64,000 nt of DNA, taken from Streptosporangium saharense. GTDB taxonomy: Bacteria > Actinomycetota > Actinomycetes > Streptosporangiales > Streptosporangiaceae. Below the pieces are notes generated by a model. It ran no database searches. It had not been told where the DNA came from and saw only the letters and a list, made by a program, of their open reading frames with translations. The stretch lies in the NCBI RefSeq assembly GCF_014203715.1, contig NZ_JACHJP010000002.1, positions 248,001 through 312,000 of the forward strand, read 5' to 3'. Shown here one piece after another: positions 37,942 to 46,123 of the stretch; positions within the stretch are counted from its first letter, which is position 1, and the number at the start of each line of letters is the position of its first letter. The position numbers were made by a program, and so were the translations under genes.

Positions 37942-38589
37942 ATGAACCCGCTCGTCCCGCCCATGCCCGGCCTGCTCACCGGCGTGGCCGTCACGCTCCT
38001 GCTCGGGGTGACGTCGTTCGTGCTCGGCCTCGTGCTGGGCGGCCTCGTCACGCTGGCCAGGCTCTGCCGGAACCGGCCGCTGCGGGTGGCCGCGATCGCC
38101 TACGTCTCGGTGTTCCGCGGCACGCCCCCGCTGGTCCAGCTCATGCTGGTGTACTTCGGGCTTCCGCAGCTCGGGGTGCGGATCCCGCCGATCCCGTCGG
38201 CGATCCTGACCTTCACCCTCTACGCGGGCGCCTACCTGAGCGAGAACCTGCGCGGCGGCGTCCTGGCCGTCGAGCGCGGCCAGTGGGACGCGGCGGGTTC
38301 GATGGGGATGTCCCACGGTCTGGCCCTGCGCCGGGTCGTCCTGCCGCAGGCGCTGCGGGTGGCCACCCCCGCCATCGGCAGCCGGTTCATCTCGCTGATG
38401 AAGGACACCTCCCTCGCCTCGGTGATCACGGTGGTCGAGCTGACCCGGGTGGCGGAGACCTCGGGCAGTTCCTCCTTCCGCTACGTCGAGGCGTTCACGG
38501 TCGCGGGCGCCGTCTACTGGCTGATCAACACCGTCCTCTCCGCCGGTCAGGAAACGCTGGAACGACGGCTGGGAAGGGCCTACGCGTGA
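37942..38589 (+). CDS. ABC importer permease, polar amino acid (HisM) type
   Basis: The 215-residue permease has about five membrane helices, the N-terminal FRGTPPLVQLMLVYFGLP typical of polar amino acid permeases, and the EAA-loop text VERGQWDAAGSMGMS that docks the ATPase. GGAAGGAG precedes the ATG. It is the only permease gene, so a homodimer is expected. It overlaps the ATPase gene by GTGA. Confidence 0.9.
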   Translation: MNPLVPPMPGLLTGVAVTLLLGVTSFVLGLVLGGLVTLARLCRNRPLRVAAIAYVSVFRGTPPLVQLMLVYFGLPQLGVRIPPIPSAILTFTLYAGAYLSENLRGGVLAVERGQWDAAGSMGMSHGLALRRVVLPQALRVATPAIGSRFISLMKDTSLASVITVVELTRVAETSGSSSFRYVEAFTVAGAVYWLINTVLSAGQETLERRLGRAYA

Positions 38590-39386
38590 ACGGGAACGTC
38601 GCCATCGACGTGCGGGGGCTGCACAAGAGCTTCGGCGAGACCGAGGTGCTCAGGAGCGTTGACCTGACCGTCTACAGCGGCGAGGTCGTGGTGATCATGG
38701 GGCCGTCCGGGTCGGGCAAGACCACGCTCATCCGCTGCATGAACCTCCTGGACGAGCCGGACGCGGGCAGCGTCACGGTGCACGGCAGGACCCTGAGCTA
38801 TCCGGCGCGGGGGAGCGGCAGGTCCAGGAGACGCCTGATCCGTGACATCCGGGTCAGGACGGCCATGGTGTTCCAGCACCTCAACCTCTTCCCGCACATG
38901 ACCGTCCTGCAGAACGTCATCGAGGGGCCGATCTCGGTACGGCGCCTGCCCCGCCCCTACGCCGTGGAGATGGGCGAGCGGCTGCTGGCCCACGTCGGTC
39001 TCGGCGACAAGCGCGACGAGTATCCGGCGCGGCTGTCCGGGGGGCAGCGTCAGCGGGTCGCCATCGCCAGGGCGCTGGCCATGGAGCCGGAGGTCATCCT
39101 CCTCGACGAGCCGACCTCGGCCCTGGACCCGGAGCTGGGCGCCGAGGTGCTGCAGACCATGCGGAGCCTGGCGGCCTGCGGGATGACCATGGTGGTCATC
39201 ACCCACGAGATCCCCTTCGCCAGGGAGGTCGCCGACCGGGTGGCCTTCATGGACGCCGGTTACATCCTTGAGGAGCAGCGGCCGAGTGTCTTCTTCGGCG
39301 CTCCGGCGACCGCCCGCGCGAGATCGTTCCTCCACCTCATGACCGAGGACGACGACCCCCGCCCCGGCCTTGAGCAAACAGGGTGA
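38586..39386 (+). CDS. ABC importer ATP-binding subunit, polar amino acid type
   Basis: The 266-residue ATPase has Walker A GPSGSGKTT, a Q-loop in MVFQHLNLFPHMTVLQN, the signature LSGGQRQR, Walker B VILLDEPTSALDP and the switch His in VVITHEIPFA. It belongs to the GlnQ/HisP group. An inserted basic stretch after the Walker A half ([16 protein letters not shown]) is longer than usual. The GTG start overlaps the permease stop. Confidence 0.92.
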   Translation: MNGNVAIDVRGLHKSFGETEVLRSVDLTVYSGEVVVIMGPSGSGKTTLIRCMNLLDEPDAGSVTVHGRTLSYPARGSGRSRRRLIRDIRVRTAMVFQHLNLFPHMTVLQNVIEGPISVRRLPRPYAVEMGERLLAHVGLGDKRDEYPARLSGGQRQRVAIARALAMEPEVILLDEPTSALDPELGAEVLQTMRSLAACGMTMVVITHEIPFAREVADRVAFMDAGYILEEQRPSVFFGAPATARARSFLHLMTEDDDPRPGLEQTG

Positions 39387-39444
39387 CAGGAAACCACCCC
39401 CGACCACGACGACCGGTGATTCGAAAGGTTCGGTGAGGCACGGC

Positions 39445-40065
39445 ATGAGCGAAGGATGCAGGGAACCCGGAGACCACGAGCACCCCCCGCCGCGGTTGCT
39501 GACCCCCCACGACGTGCGCAGCAAGGTCTTTCCCACGGTCCGGCTGCGGGAGGGCTACGACCTGGCCGAGGTGGACACCTTCCTGGGCGAGGTCGAGTTC
39601 ACCCTGCGCCGGGTCCTGCAGGACAAGCAGCGCCTGTCGGTCCAGTTGGCGGCCTGCCGGGGCGCCCCCGAGGAGGACGGCGGGGCGCGGGTGCTGGCGC
39701 GGGCGCAGCGGGCCGCAGAGGTGATGGTCGCCCAGGCCGAGCAGGAGGCCATGACGATCATGGCCGAGGCGCGCACCCTGGCCGCGGCCGTCGAGCGTGA
39801 GGCCTTCGAGCGGGCCACGGCCCTGGAGCGCGAGGTGCGGGAGCGCCACCGCCAGATCACGCACTCCCTCGACACGGCCTGTACGGCGCAGCAGCGCGCG
39901 ATCGACGACCTTCGCGAGCTGGTCAGCCAGCACGGCGACCTCCTGACGGAGGTGCTGGACGGTCATGTGGAGCACCTGCGGGACCTGCTGCGCGGGTTGC
40001 GGGAGCAGCGCGCGCCCGAGCCACGTCCGCAGGCGCTTCCCGACCCGGCGAGAGGTGGCCGATGA
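39445..40065 (+). CDS. DivIVA-domain coiled-coil protein
   Basis: A 206-residue protein. Residues 20-60 form the DivIVA domain (LLTPHDVRSKVFPTVRLREG then YDLAEVDTFLGEVEFTLRRV). A long Ala/Glu/Arg-rich coiled coil follows (RAAEVMVAQAEQEAMTIMAE and beyond). DivIVA domains recognise curved membrane at poles and septa. The length is shorter than polar DivIVA/Wag31 proteins, more like a specialised partner. The ATG at 39445 follows GAGG; a TTG at 39370 is less likely. It overlaps the ZIP gene by ATGA, which makes a tie to metal transport likely. Confidence 0.82.
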   Translation: MSEGCREPGDHEHPPPRLLTPHDVRSKVFPTVRLREGYDLAEVDTFLGEVEFTLRRVLQDKQRLSVQLAACRGAPEEDGGARVLARAQRAAEVMVAQAEQEAMTIMAEARTLAAAVEREAFERATALEREVRERHRQITHSLDTACTAQQRAIDDLRELVSQHGDLLTEVLDGHVEHLRDLLRGLREQRAPEPRPQALPDPARGGR

Positions 40066-40847
40066 CGCAGTACGCGGGGCAGCCGCCCGGGGGTGGGGCG
40101 TGGGCGGCGGTGGTGCTGATCTCGGTCTCGACGCTGGCCGGGGCGTGGCTGGCCAGGCGCGCCTCGGGGCGGTTGACGGTCTGGCTGGCGGTCGCCTCGG
40201 CGGTGATGCTGATCGTCGCGCTCACCGACATGCTTCCCGACGCCTGGCGGGACGCGGCCGAGACCGGGGTGCCGCTGTGGGTGGTCGGGATCGCGGTGGC
40301 GTTCGGCTTCCTGGTCGTCACCTACTTCACCCGCAGGGGGTGTGCCTGCCCGTCGGAGTCGGGTGGGCGTCCCGGGGGCGCGCACGCCCCAGGGCGGCAT
40401 CGCAGGCTGAAGGACGCGGTCAACGCGGCGTTGTTCGGCGGGATGGGGACCGCGGCCGCGCTCACCGTGCACCGGGCGATCGAGGGGGCGACGCTGGCGC
40501 TGACCGCCTCGGCCGTCATGGTCGTGGCCCTGATGGTGCACTCGGCCAGTGAGGGGCTGGCGCTGGCGGCGCTGCTGGACCTGGCCGGGCAGCGGCTGGC
40601 TCCCTGGCTGGTGGTCTCCTGCGCCAGCCCGGTGGCCGGTGTCCTGGTCGCCACGGTCCGTCCCCTGCCCGCCCAGGCGGTTCCGGTGCTGCTCGGGACG
40701 GTGACCGGGGTGCTGCTGCGCACCGCGATGGTGGGCCTGCGGCTGGCCACGGGAGGGAAGGGGGAGGGTGGGCTGTCACGGCGGCAGCTCGCCTTCGCCG
40801 CGCTCGTGGCGATCACGGTCGGTGTCTTCCTCGCGATGTCCCACTGA
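40062..40847 (+). CDS. ZIP-family metal transporter
   Basis: A 261-residue membrane protein with seven to eight helices. Two ZIP-type metal motifs occur in adjacent helices: HRAIEG near residue 137 and HSASEG near 159, each followed by a small-residue helix. These are the HNxxD/HExxEG-type sites of the ZIP fold. The loop after helix 3 has CACPSES and several His. ZIP proteins usually bring zinc or iron into the cytoplasm; that would oppose the CDF exporter in the same operon. A strong terminator follows. Confidence 0.8.
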   Translation: MTQYAGQPPGGGAWAAVVLISVSTLAGAWLARRASGRLTVWLAVASAVMLIVALTDMLPDAWRDAAETGVPLWVVGIAVAFGFLVVTYFTRRGCACPSESGGRPGGAHAPGRHRRLKDAVNAALFGGMGTAAALTVHRAIEGATLALTASAVMVVALMVHSASEGLALAALLDLAGQRLAPWLVVSCASPVAGVLVATVRPLPAQAVPVLLGTVTGVLLRTAMVGLRLATGGKGEGGLSRRQLAFAALVAITVGVFLAMSH

Positions 40848-40863
40848 CGTCCGGCTGTCGAAG

Positions 40864-40895
40864 TCCGGGGCCGGAGTGACCGGCCCCGGATTTTT
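40864..40895 (+). terminator. Strong rho-independent terminator of the metal operon
   Basis: A perfect 11-bp stem (TCCGGGGCCGG at 40864-40874 with 40880-40890), 5-nt loop and TTTTT tract lie 17 bp after the ZIP stop. It marks the end of the operon beginning at 35716. Confidence 0.92.
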
Positions 40896-40940
40896 CGGGC
40901 ATGAGGCCGGGGGCGGCTGCCCGTTTCCGTCACCCCACCC

Positions 40941-40969
40941 TTGACATGCATTGCATGCAATGCATACTT
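40941..40969 (+). promoter_or_regulatory. Promoter and GntR operator of the catabolic operon
   Basis: TTGACA (40941-40946) is followed by ATACTT (40964-40969) at 17 bp. The spacer is filled by the perfect 20-bp palindrome ATGCATTGCATGCAATGCAT (40946-40965). The core TTGCATGCA recurs in the promoter of the operon's GntR gene, so the palindrome is almost certainly its operator. Confidence 0.85.
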
Positions 40970-41067
40970 GTGACATTCCGTCATGCGAGCGGGGGAGGGG
41001 TCACGGCGGCGACGCCGTACCCCCCGGACGGTCCCGTCCCGCTCGCAGCGCCCTTCGTGAGGTGACC

Positions 41068-42402
41068 ATGCGCCAACGCCACGACCTGCTCATCGCGGGC
41101 ACGTACCTGATATCAATGGATCCCGACATAGCGGACATTCCCCAGGCTGACGTCCTCATCCGTTCCGGTGAGATCGTCGAGGTGGGTCCGCACCTGCCCG
41201 GCCGGGAGGCCGGAGGCGCGCAGGTCATCGACGCGGCGGGTACGGTGACCCTTCCCGGGTTCGTCGACACCCACTGGCACCTGTGGAACTCGCTGCTGCG
41301 CGGCACGGTCAGCGACCGTCCAGGGCGGGACTATTTCGCCGTCAAGCGTGCGCTCGCCCCCCACTTCGAGCTGGGGGACTTCTACTGGGCTGCCCGTTTC
41401 GGGCTGGCCGAGGCGGTCTCCGGCGGCATCACCACGGTGCACAACTTCGACCACAACGTCCGTGGCCCCCAGGACGCCGACGCCAACATCCAGGCGCACC
41501 TGGACTCCGGGCTGCGTGGCCGCTTCTCCTACGGCCCCCCGGACTCGGCCCCCTCCACCAGCCCCAACGACCTGGACGACCTGGCCAAACTGCGGGCCCG
41601 CTGGCCGGAGGACCACCTTGACGGACGGCTCGACTTCGGCGTCGCCGTACGCGGGCCGTACCGGACGCCGCCGGAGGTCTATGAGCGCGAGTGGCACGTC
41701 GCGCGGTCGCTGGGGATGCCGATCACCATGCACTGCGACCGGTGCCTGCGGGAGGAGGGCTGCCGCTCCTGCGGGCTGACCCGGCTTGAGGAGCTTGGCC
41801 TGCTGGGGCCGGACGTGCAGGTCATCCACGCCGTGCACGCCAGCGGGCAGGACATCGAGGCGCTGGCCCGCACCGGGACACGGGTTTCGCTGAGCCCCAT
41901 GACGGAGATGCGCACGATGGGGTTCCCGCTGCTCACCGAGCTTCTGGAGGCCGGGGTGCAGGTGTCGCTGTCGCTGGACACGCTCGCCATGCCGACCAGC
42001 GCCGACATCCTCGGGCACCTGCGCGCGATCATCTCGGTCGAGGTCGCCCGCACCGGCTCCGGCACGGTCACCCCGCGCAGGCTGCTGCAACTGGCGACCA
42101 TCGACGGCGCCAGGGACCTCGGCCTCGCAGACCGCGTCGGCTCCGTCACCCCCGGCAAACGCGCCGACCTGGTGATCCTGCGCTCGACCGACGTCAACCT
42201 GGTCCCCTCCGGCGACCCCGCCGAAGCGCTCGTCTACACGGGCCAGATCGACAACATCGACACCGTCGTCGCCGACGGGCGGGTGCTCAAACGGCACGGA
42301 CGCCTGGTGTTCGACGACGACGACAACCCCGTGACCATGGCCGCGACCTGCCGTGACGCGCTGCTGCGCAGGGCGGCGGCGGCCGGTGACTGGCAGCTCT
42401 GA
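41068..42402 (+). CDS. Amidohydrolase, TRZ/ATZ-cytosine deaminase-like
   Basis: The 444-residue metal hydrolase begins RQRHDLLIAGTYLISMDP. It has the first metal HxH in DTHWHLWNSLLRG (near 70), further His in ITMHCDR and IHAVHASG, and the catalytic Asp in SLSLDTLAMP. The C-terminal GKRADLVILR closes the composite beta domain. The order is that of deaminases and chlorohydrolases acting on N-heterocycles. GTGAGG precedes the ATG. It is first in a GntR operon with an MFS importer, FAH-family hydrolase and PuuE-like deacetylase, suggesting that it opens or deaminates an imported ring compound. Confidence 0.87.
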   Translation: MRQRHDLLIAGTYLISMDPDIADIPQADVLIRSGEIVEVGPHLPGREAGGAQVIDAAGTVTLPGFVDTHWHLWNSLLRGTVSDRPGRDYFAVKRALAPHFELGDFYWAARFGLAEAVSGGITTVHNFDHNVRGPQDADANIQAHLDSGLRGRFSYGPPDSAPSTSPNDLDDLAKLRARWPEDHLDGRLDFGVAVRGPYRTPPEVYEREWHVARSLGMPITMHCDRCLREEGCRSCGLTRLEELGLLGPDVQVIHAVHASGQDIEALARTGTRVSLSPMTEMRTMGFPLLTELLEAGVQVSLSLDTLAMPTSADILGHLRAIISVEVARTGSGTVTPRRLLQLATIDGARDLGLADRVGSVTPGKRADLVILRSTDVNLVPSGDPAEALVYTGQIDNIDTVVADGRVLKRHGRLVFDDDDNPVTMAATCRDALLRRAAAAGDWQL

Positions 42403-42471
42403 CCGGCCTGTTCCGACCGGCCCGCGAGGGCCCATCCCCCCACCACGCACGACCATTCGAAGGAGGCCGCG

Positions 42472-43719
42472 ATGAGCGCAGCCCCGATCCCCGAGATCTC
42501 CTCCCCGCCGGGACGCGCGCCGTCCCCCAGAGCCGCCGTCGCGATGTTCGGCCTGCTGCTGCTCGCCTACGCCGTCAACGCCATGGACCGCATGGTCTTC
42601 CCGGTGCTGCTCGTCGAGGTGCGCGGCGAGTACGGCTTCAGCCTTGAGGCGGCCGGGTTGCAGGCCACCGTCTTCGCCCTGGGCATGGGCCTGGCGGGCC
42701 TGCCCGCCGGATGGTTCCAGCGCACGCTGGGCCGCAGACGCACGATCGTGCTGGGCACCCTGGCCTTCTCGCTGGCCACCGCGCTGACCACGGTCTCGGT
42801 CGGGTTCACCGACATGCTGCTGTGGCGGGTGCTGTCCGGCGCCGGTGAGGCGCTCCAGCTCGCGGCGATCATCACCGTGGCCTCCAACGCCTTCCCGGCC
42901 CGCAGGGGAATGGCGATCGGCAGTGTCAACACCGCCTTCGCCGTCGGATCGATCATCGGTCCGGCGCTGGGCAGCGTCCTGCTTGAGGGGTACGGCACCT
43001 GGCGGGCGCCGATGCTGGCCTACGGCGCCATCGGCGTCGCCCTGGCCCTGGCCATCATGGTGCTGGTCTCGCCGCGCTTCACCGAGATGGACCCGGGGAC
43101 GGCCTCGGCCGTGCACTCGGGAGGCGCGGCCTCGCTGCTGGCCCGCAACCCGCTCACGCTCGCCGTCATCACCGCGCTCTTCGGCCTGACCGACTTCGCC
43201 TTCATCGGCCTGTACGCCAGCTACCTGCGGGAACAGCTGCACTTCAGCGCCGGTGAGGCCGGGTTCGTCGTGGGACTTTCCGGCCTGGCGGCCTTCGCCT
43301 CCCCGCTGGGCGGCCTGCTGGTCGACCGGCTGAGCCCCCGCGTCCTGATCGTGGCGCTCAACCTCGGCGTCGCACTGTGCGGGGCAGCCCTGTTCCTGGG
43401 CCCCGGCACGATGACCTGGCAGGCGGTCTTCTCCTTCCTGTTCGGGCTCTTCGCCAGCAGCGGCGTGTACGTCGCCGCGGCCGGATACCTCGTCAAGTCC
43501 GTCAACGGCGAGAACGTCAGCCGCGCCGCGGGAATGTTCGTCACCTGCGTCTACGTCGCCGCCGGGGTCGCCGGGCTGCTGTTCAGCAGCCTGGTCACGG
43601 CCACCGGCTGGACCACGGCGGCCATGGTGCAGATCGTCGGCTTCTCCGTCCTGGGTGCGGCGCTGGCCCTCGTCCTGCGCCCCCACCTGTTCAGCACGAC
43701 CACCACCCGGCACCACTGA
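42472..43719 (+). CDS. MFS transporter, metabolite:proton symporter type
   Basis: A 415-residue, 12-helix MFS protein. Helix 1 has YAVNAMDRMVFPVLL, the loop between helices 2 and 3 has GWFQRTLGRRRTIVLG (motif A), and there is AARGM-like text after helix 4 (NAFPARRGMAIGSVNTAFAV). The central loop is short. It resembles the NNP/anion:cation symporter-like permeases for organic acids. Within the operon it should import the substrate of the amidohydrolase. An AAGGAGG precedes the ATG. Confidence 0.88.
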   Translation: MSAAPIPEISSPPGRAPSPRAAVAMFGLLLLAYAVNAMDRMVFPVLLVEVRGEYGFSLEAAGLQATVFALGMGLAGLPAGWFQRTLGRRRTIVLGTLAFSLATALTTVSVGFTDMLLWRVLSGAGEALQLAAIITVASNAFPARRGMAIGSVNTAFAVGSIIGPALGSVLLEGYGTWRAPMLAYGAIGVALALAIMVLVSPRFTEMDPGTASAVHSGGAASLLARNPLTLAVITALFGLTDFAFIGLYASYLREQLHFSAGEAGFVVGLSGLAAFASPLGGLLVDRLSPRVLIVALNLGVALCGAALFLGPGTMTWQAVFSFLFGLFASSGVYVAAAGYLVKSVNGENVSRAAGMFVTCVYVAAGVAGLLFSSLVTATGWTTAAMVQIVGFSVLGAALALVLRPHLFSTTTTRHH

Positions 43720-43732
43720 GGATCACCCACCC

Positions 43733-44446
43733 ATGACCACACCCGTGCTCTGGCAGCTCGCCCAGACGACCGTCCCCGTCGAGGGAAGGGCCGAGGAGTT
43801 CCCCGTCCGCCGCGTCTACTGCGTCGGGCGCAACTACCTCGACCACATCCGGGAGATGCGGGAGGGCGACGAACGCGACGACCCGTTCTTCTTCCAGAAG
43901 CCCACCGACGCCGTCGTCGGTGACGGCTCGGCCGTCCCCTACCCGCCGCAGACCGCCGACCTGCAGTTCGAGGGCGAACTCGTCGTCGCCGTCGGCTCAT
44001 CCGCCTCGGCCGTCAGCCCGCGGGAGGCGCTGGGGCACGTCTTCGGCTACGCCGCCGGGATCGACCTGACCCGGCGCGACCGCCAGCGCGACTGCCGCGA
44101 CATGGCGCGCCCCTGGGAGGCGGGCAAGTCCTTCGACAACTCGGCGCCCTGCGGCGTCATCCTGCCCGCCGAGCGGGTCCCCTCGATCCTGACCGGGCAG
44201 CTGGCGCTGAGCGTCAACGGCCACGAGCACCAGCGCACGAGCCTGGAGCTGATGATCTGGAACGTTCCGGAGATCATCAGCCACCTGTCGCACTCCTACC
44301 GGCTGATGCCCGGCGACCTGATCTACACCGGCACCCCCGCGGGCGTCGCCGCCGTACGGCCAGGGGACCGCATCCGCGTCGAGATCACCGGCCTGCCCGC
44401 CCTGACCGTCACCATCAGCGAAGGAGACCCCCGTGCGTCCCAGTGA
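43733..44446 (+). CDS. Fumarylacetoacetate hydrolase-family protein
   Basis: The 237-residue enzyme has YCVGRNYLDHIREM (the conserved entry), metal ligands in FEGELVVAVG and a C-terminal IYTGTPAGVAAVRPGD. The catalytic Lys region reads WEAGKSFDNSAPCG. FAH-family enzymes cleave C-C bonds of oxo-acids, or act as decarboxylases and hydratases of dienols. It should process a ring-derived acid in this operon. Its 3' end overlaps the next gene by 14 bp. Confidence 0.9.
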   Translation: MTTPVLWQLAQTTVPVEGRAEEFPVRRVYCVGRNYLDHIREMREGDERDDPFFFQKPTDAVVGDGSAVPYPPQTADLQFEGELVVAVGSSASAVSPREALGHVFGYAAGIDLTRRDRQRDCRDMARPWEAGKSFDNSAPCGVILPAERVPSILTGQLALSVNGHEHQRTSLELMIWNVPEIISHLSHSYRLMPGDLIYTGTPAGVAAVRPGDRIRVEITGLPALTVTISEGDPRASQ

Positions 44447-45305
44447 ACGACTCGCCTACGACCCCATCGAGGGCCGCGACCGGCTCGTCCTGCCCGGCGG
44501 CGGGCGGATGGTGGTGTGGGTCATCGTCAACGTGGAGACCTGGTCCGACACCGACCCCATGCCCCGCACCGTCCTGACCCCGCCCGCGGGCGGCATCCCG
44601 GCCCCCGACGTGCCCAACTGGGCCTGGCACGAGTACGGCAACCGCGTCGGCTTCTGGCGCCTGATGCACGCCCTGGACCGGCAGGGGGTGCGGGCCGCGC
44701 TGGCGATCAACGGGCAGGCCGTCGAGCACTACCCGCAGATCACCCGGGCCGCGCTGGAACGCGACTGGGAGTTCGTCGGCCACGGCCTCACCCAGCGCAA
44801 CATGCAGAAGGTCGAGGACGAACGGGCCGACATCCGGGCCACCACCCACGCCATCGAGGCCGCGACCGGCCGGCGGCCCCGCGGCTGGCTGGGCCCCGGA
44901 CTGACCGAGACCTGGGAGACGCCCGACATCCTGGTCGAGGAGGGCTACGAGTACGTGTGTGACTGGGTCCTCGACGACCAGCCGGTCGAGTTGGCCACCA
45001 GGACCTCGCCCATCGTGAACGTCCCCTACACCCAGGAGTGCAACGACGTCGCGATGATGCTGATCCAGCACCACCCGGCCAGGGAGTATCTCCAGCGGGC
45101 GACCGACCAGTTCGACCAGATCTACCAGGACGCCGCGGACTCGGCCCGCGTCATGGCCCTGGTCGTCCACCCCTACATCATGGGCGCCCCGCACCGCCTG
45201 AAGTACTTCGAGCGGGCCCTGCAGCACATCCGCACCCACCGCGACGTGGAGTTCTGGACCGGCGAGCAGATCCTCGACTGGTACACCAAGTCCCGACCCG
45301 CCTGA
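44433..45305 (+). CDS. PuuE-like polysaccharide deacetylase-fold amidase
   Basis: The 290-residue protein has the NodB fold: VVWVIVNVETWSDTD (first strand), VPNWAWHEYGNRVGFWRL, EFVGHGLTQRNM and LVVHPYIMGAPHRLKYFE near the end. This layout is that of the cytoplasmic allantoinase/PuuE group, which acts on small cyclic amides rather than chitin. GAAGGAG precedes GTG 44433, inside the end of the FAH gene. It probably hydrolyses an amide or imide ring intermediate. Which one cannot be told from sequence. Confidence 0.85.
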   Translation: MRPSERLAYDPIEGRDRLVLPGGGRMVVWVIVNVETWSDTDPMPRTVLTPPAGGIPAPDVPNWAWHEYGNRVGFWRLMHALDRQGVRAALAINGQAVEHYPQITRAALERDWEFVGHGLTQRNMQKVEDERADIRATTHAIEAATGRRPRGWLGPGLTETWETPDILVEEGYEYVCDWVLDDQPVELATRTSPIVNVPYTQECNDVAMMLIQHHPAREYLQRATDQFDQIYQDAADSARVMALVVHPYIMGAPHRLKYFERALQHIRTHRDVEFWTGEQILDWYTKSRPA

Positions 45306-45313
45306 CCCCACCG

Positions 45314-45347
45314 GTGATGGCCGCGGCCGACAGGTCGCGGCCATCAC
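45314..45347 (+). terminator. Terminator hairpin of the catabolic operon
   Basis: A perfect 12-bp stem GTGATGGCCGCG (45314-45325) with complement (45336-45347) and a 10-nt loop follows the deacetylase stop. No U-tract follows. Confidence 0.7.
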
Positions 45348-45357
45348 GGAGCGATGA

Positions 45358-45375
45358 TTGCATGCAGCGTATACT
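45358..45375 (+). promoter_or_regulatory. Autoregulatory GntR site and -10 box
   Basis: TTGCATGCA (45358-45366) is the core of the 20-bp palindrome found upstream of the amidohydrolase. TATACT (45370-45375), a near-consensus -10, ends seven bases before the ATG, so the gntR mRNA is probably leaderless and autoregulated. Confidence 0.75.
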
Positions 45376-45381
45376 GGAGAG

Positions 45382-46044
45382 ATGGCCACCCCTTCGGACT
45401 CCCCTCCCGGCAGTGCCCACGCGGTCTACGCGACGCTGCGCCACCGCTTCTCCAACGGCGAGTACGCCCCGGGACAGCGGTTGACCGAGGCGGCCCTGGC
45501 CGCGGACCTGGGGGTCAGCAGGACACCGGTGCGTGAGGCGATCGGCAGGCTGCTGACCGACGGGCTGGTCGTCCCGGCCGCCAGGGGCGTCGCCGTCGCG
45601 GCGCTGACCCCGGCCGAGGCCGAGCACCTGTTCACGCTGCGCGCCGACCTGGAGGCGCTGGCCGCGGAACTGGCCGCGTCCCGGCAGGCGCTCGGCATGC
45701 TCGCCCCGGCCGAGATCACCGCGCTCGACCTGGCCGTGGACCGGGTCGAGGAGGCGGTCAACGCGCACGACCCCCGGGCCTCCGCCCAGGCCAACCTGGC
45801 CCTGCACCGCGCCATCGGCGCCGCGGCGGGCAACCCCTTCCTTGAGGACGCCCTGCACCGGGTGTGGGACCGGATCGCGGTCACCACCGTGGCGAACCTG
45901 GACGACCCCCACTGGGCGGGCGCGATCACCGAGCAGCACCGCGCCATCGTCGCCGGGATCCGCGCAGGTGACCCCGAGGTCGCGCGCAAGGCGGCCAAAA
46001 CACACATCGAGGCCGCGGGCCGCGCCTACCGCCCGGCTCCCTGA
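45382..46044 (+). CDS. GntR-family regulator with FCD domain
   Basis: The 220-residue protein has the winged helix YAPGQRLTEAALAADLGVSR followed by TPVREAIGRL (about 26-55), then a helical FCD domain. The metal-site His are in LALHRAIGAAAGNP, EQHRAIVAGI and KTHIEAAGRA. FadR/VanR-type members bind organic acids. It almost surely represses the preceding operon through the ATTGCATGCAAT palindrome. The ATG lies seven bases after TATACT, so I take it as a leaderless start. Confidence 0.9.
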   Translation: MATPSDSPPGSAHAVYATLRHRFSNGEYAPGQRLTEAALAADLGVSRTPVREAIGRLLTDGLVVPAARGVAVAALTPAEAEHLFTLRADLEALAAELAASRQALGMLAPAEITALDLAVDRVEEAVNAHDPRASAQANLALHRAIGAAAGNPFLEDALHRVWDRIAVTTVANLDDPHWAGAITEQHRAIVAGIRAGDPEVARKAAKTHIEAAGRAYRPAP

Positions 46045-46123
46045 CCCCGGAAAACCGGTTGCGTTCCGCCGGCGCGCGGGTGACATCATGAGGCCGTCCA
46101 GCGCACCGACCGGGGAGAAAGCA

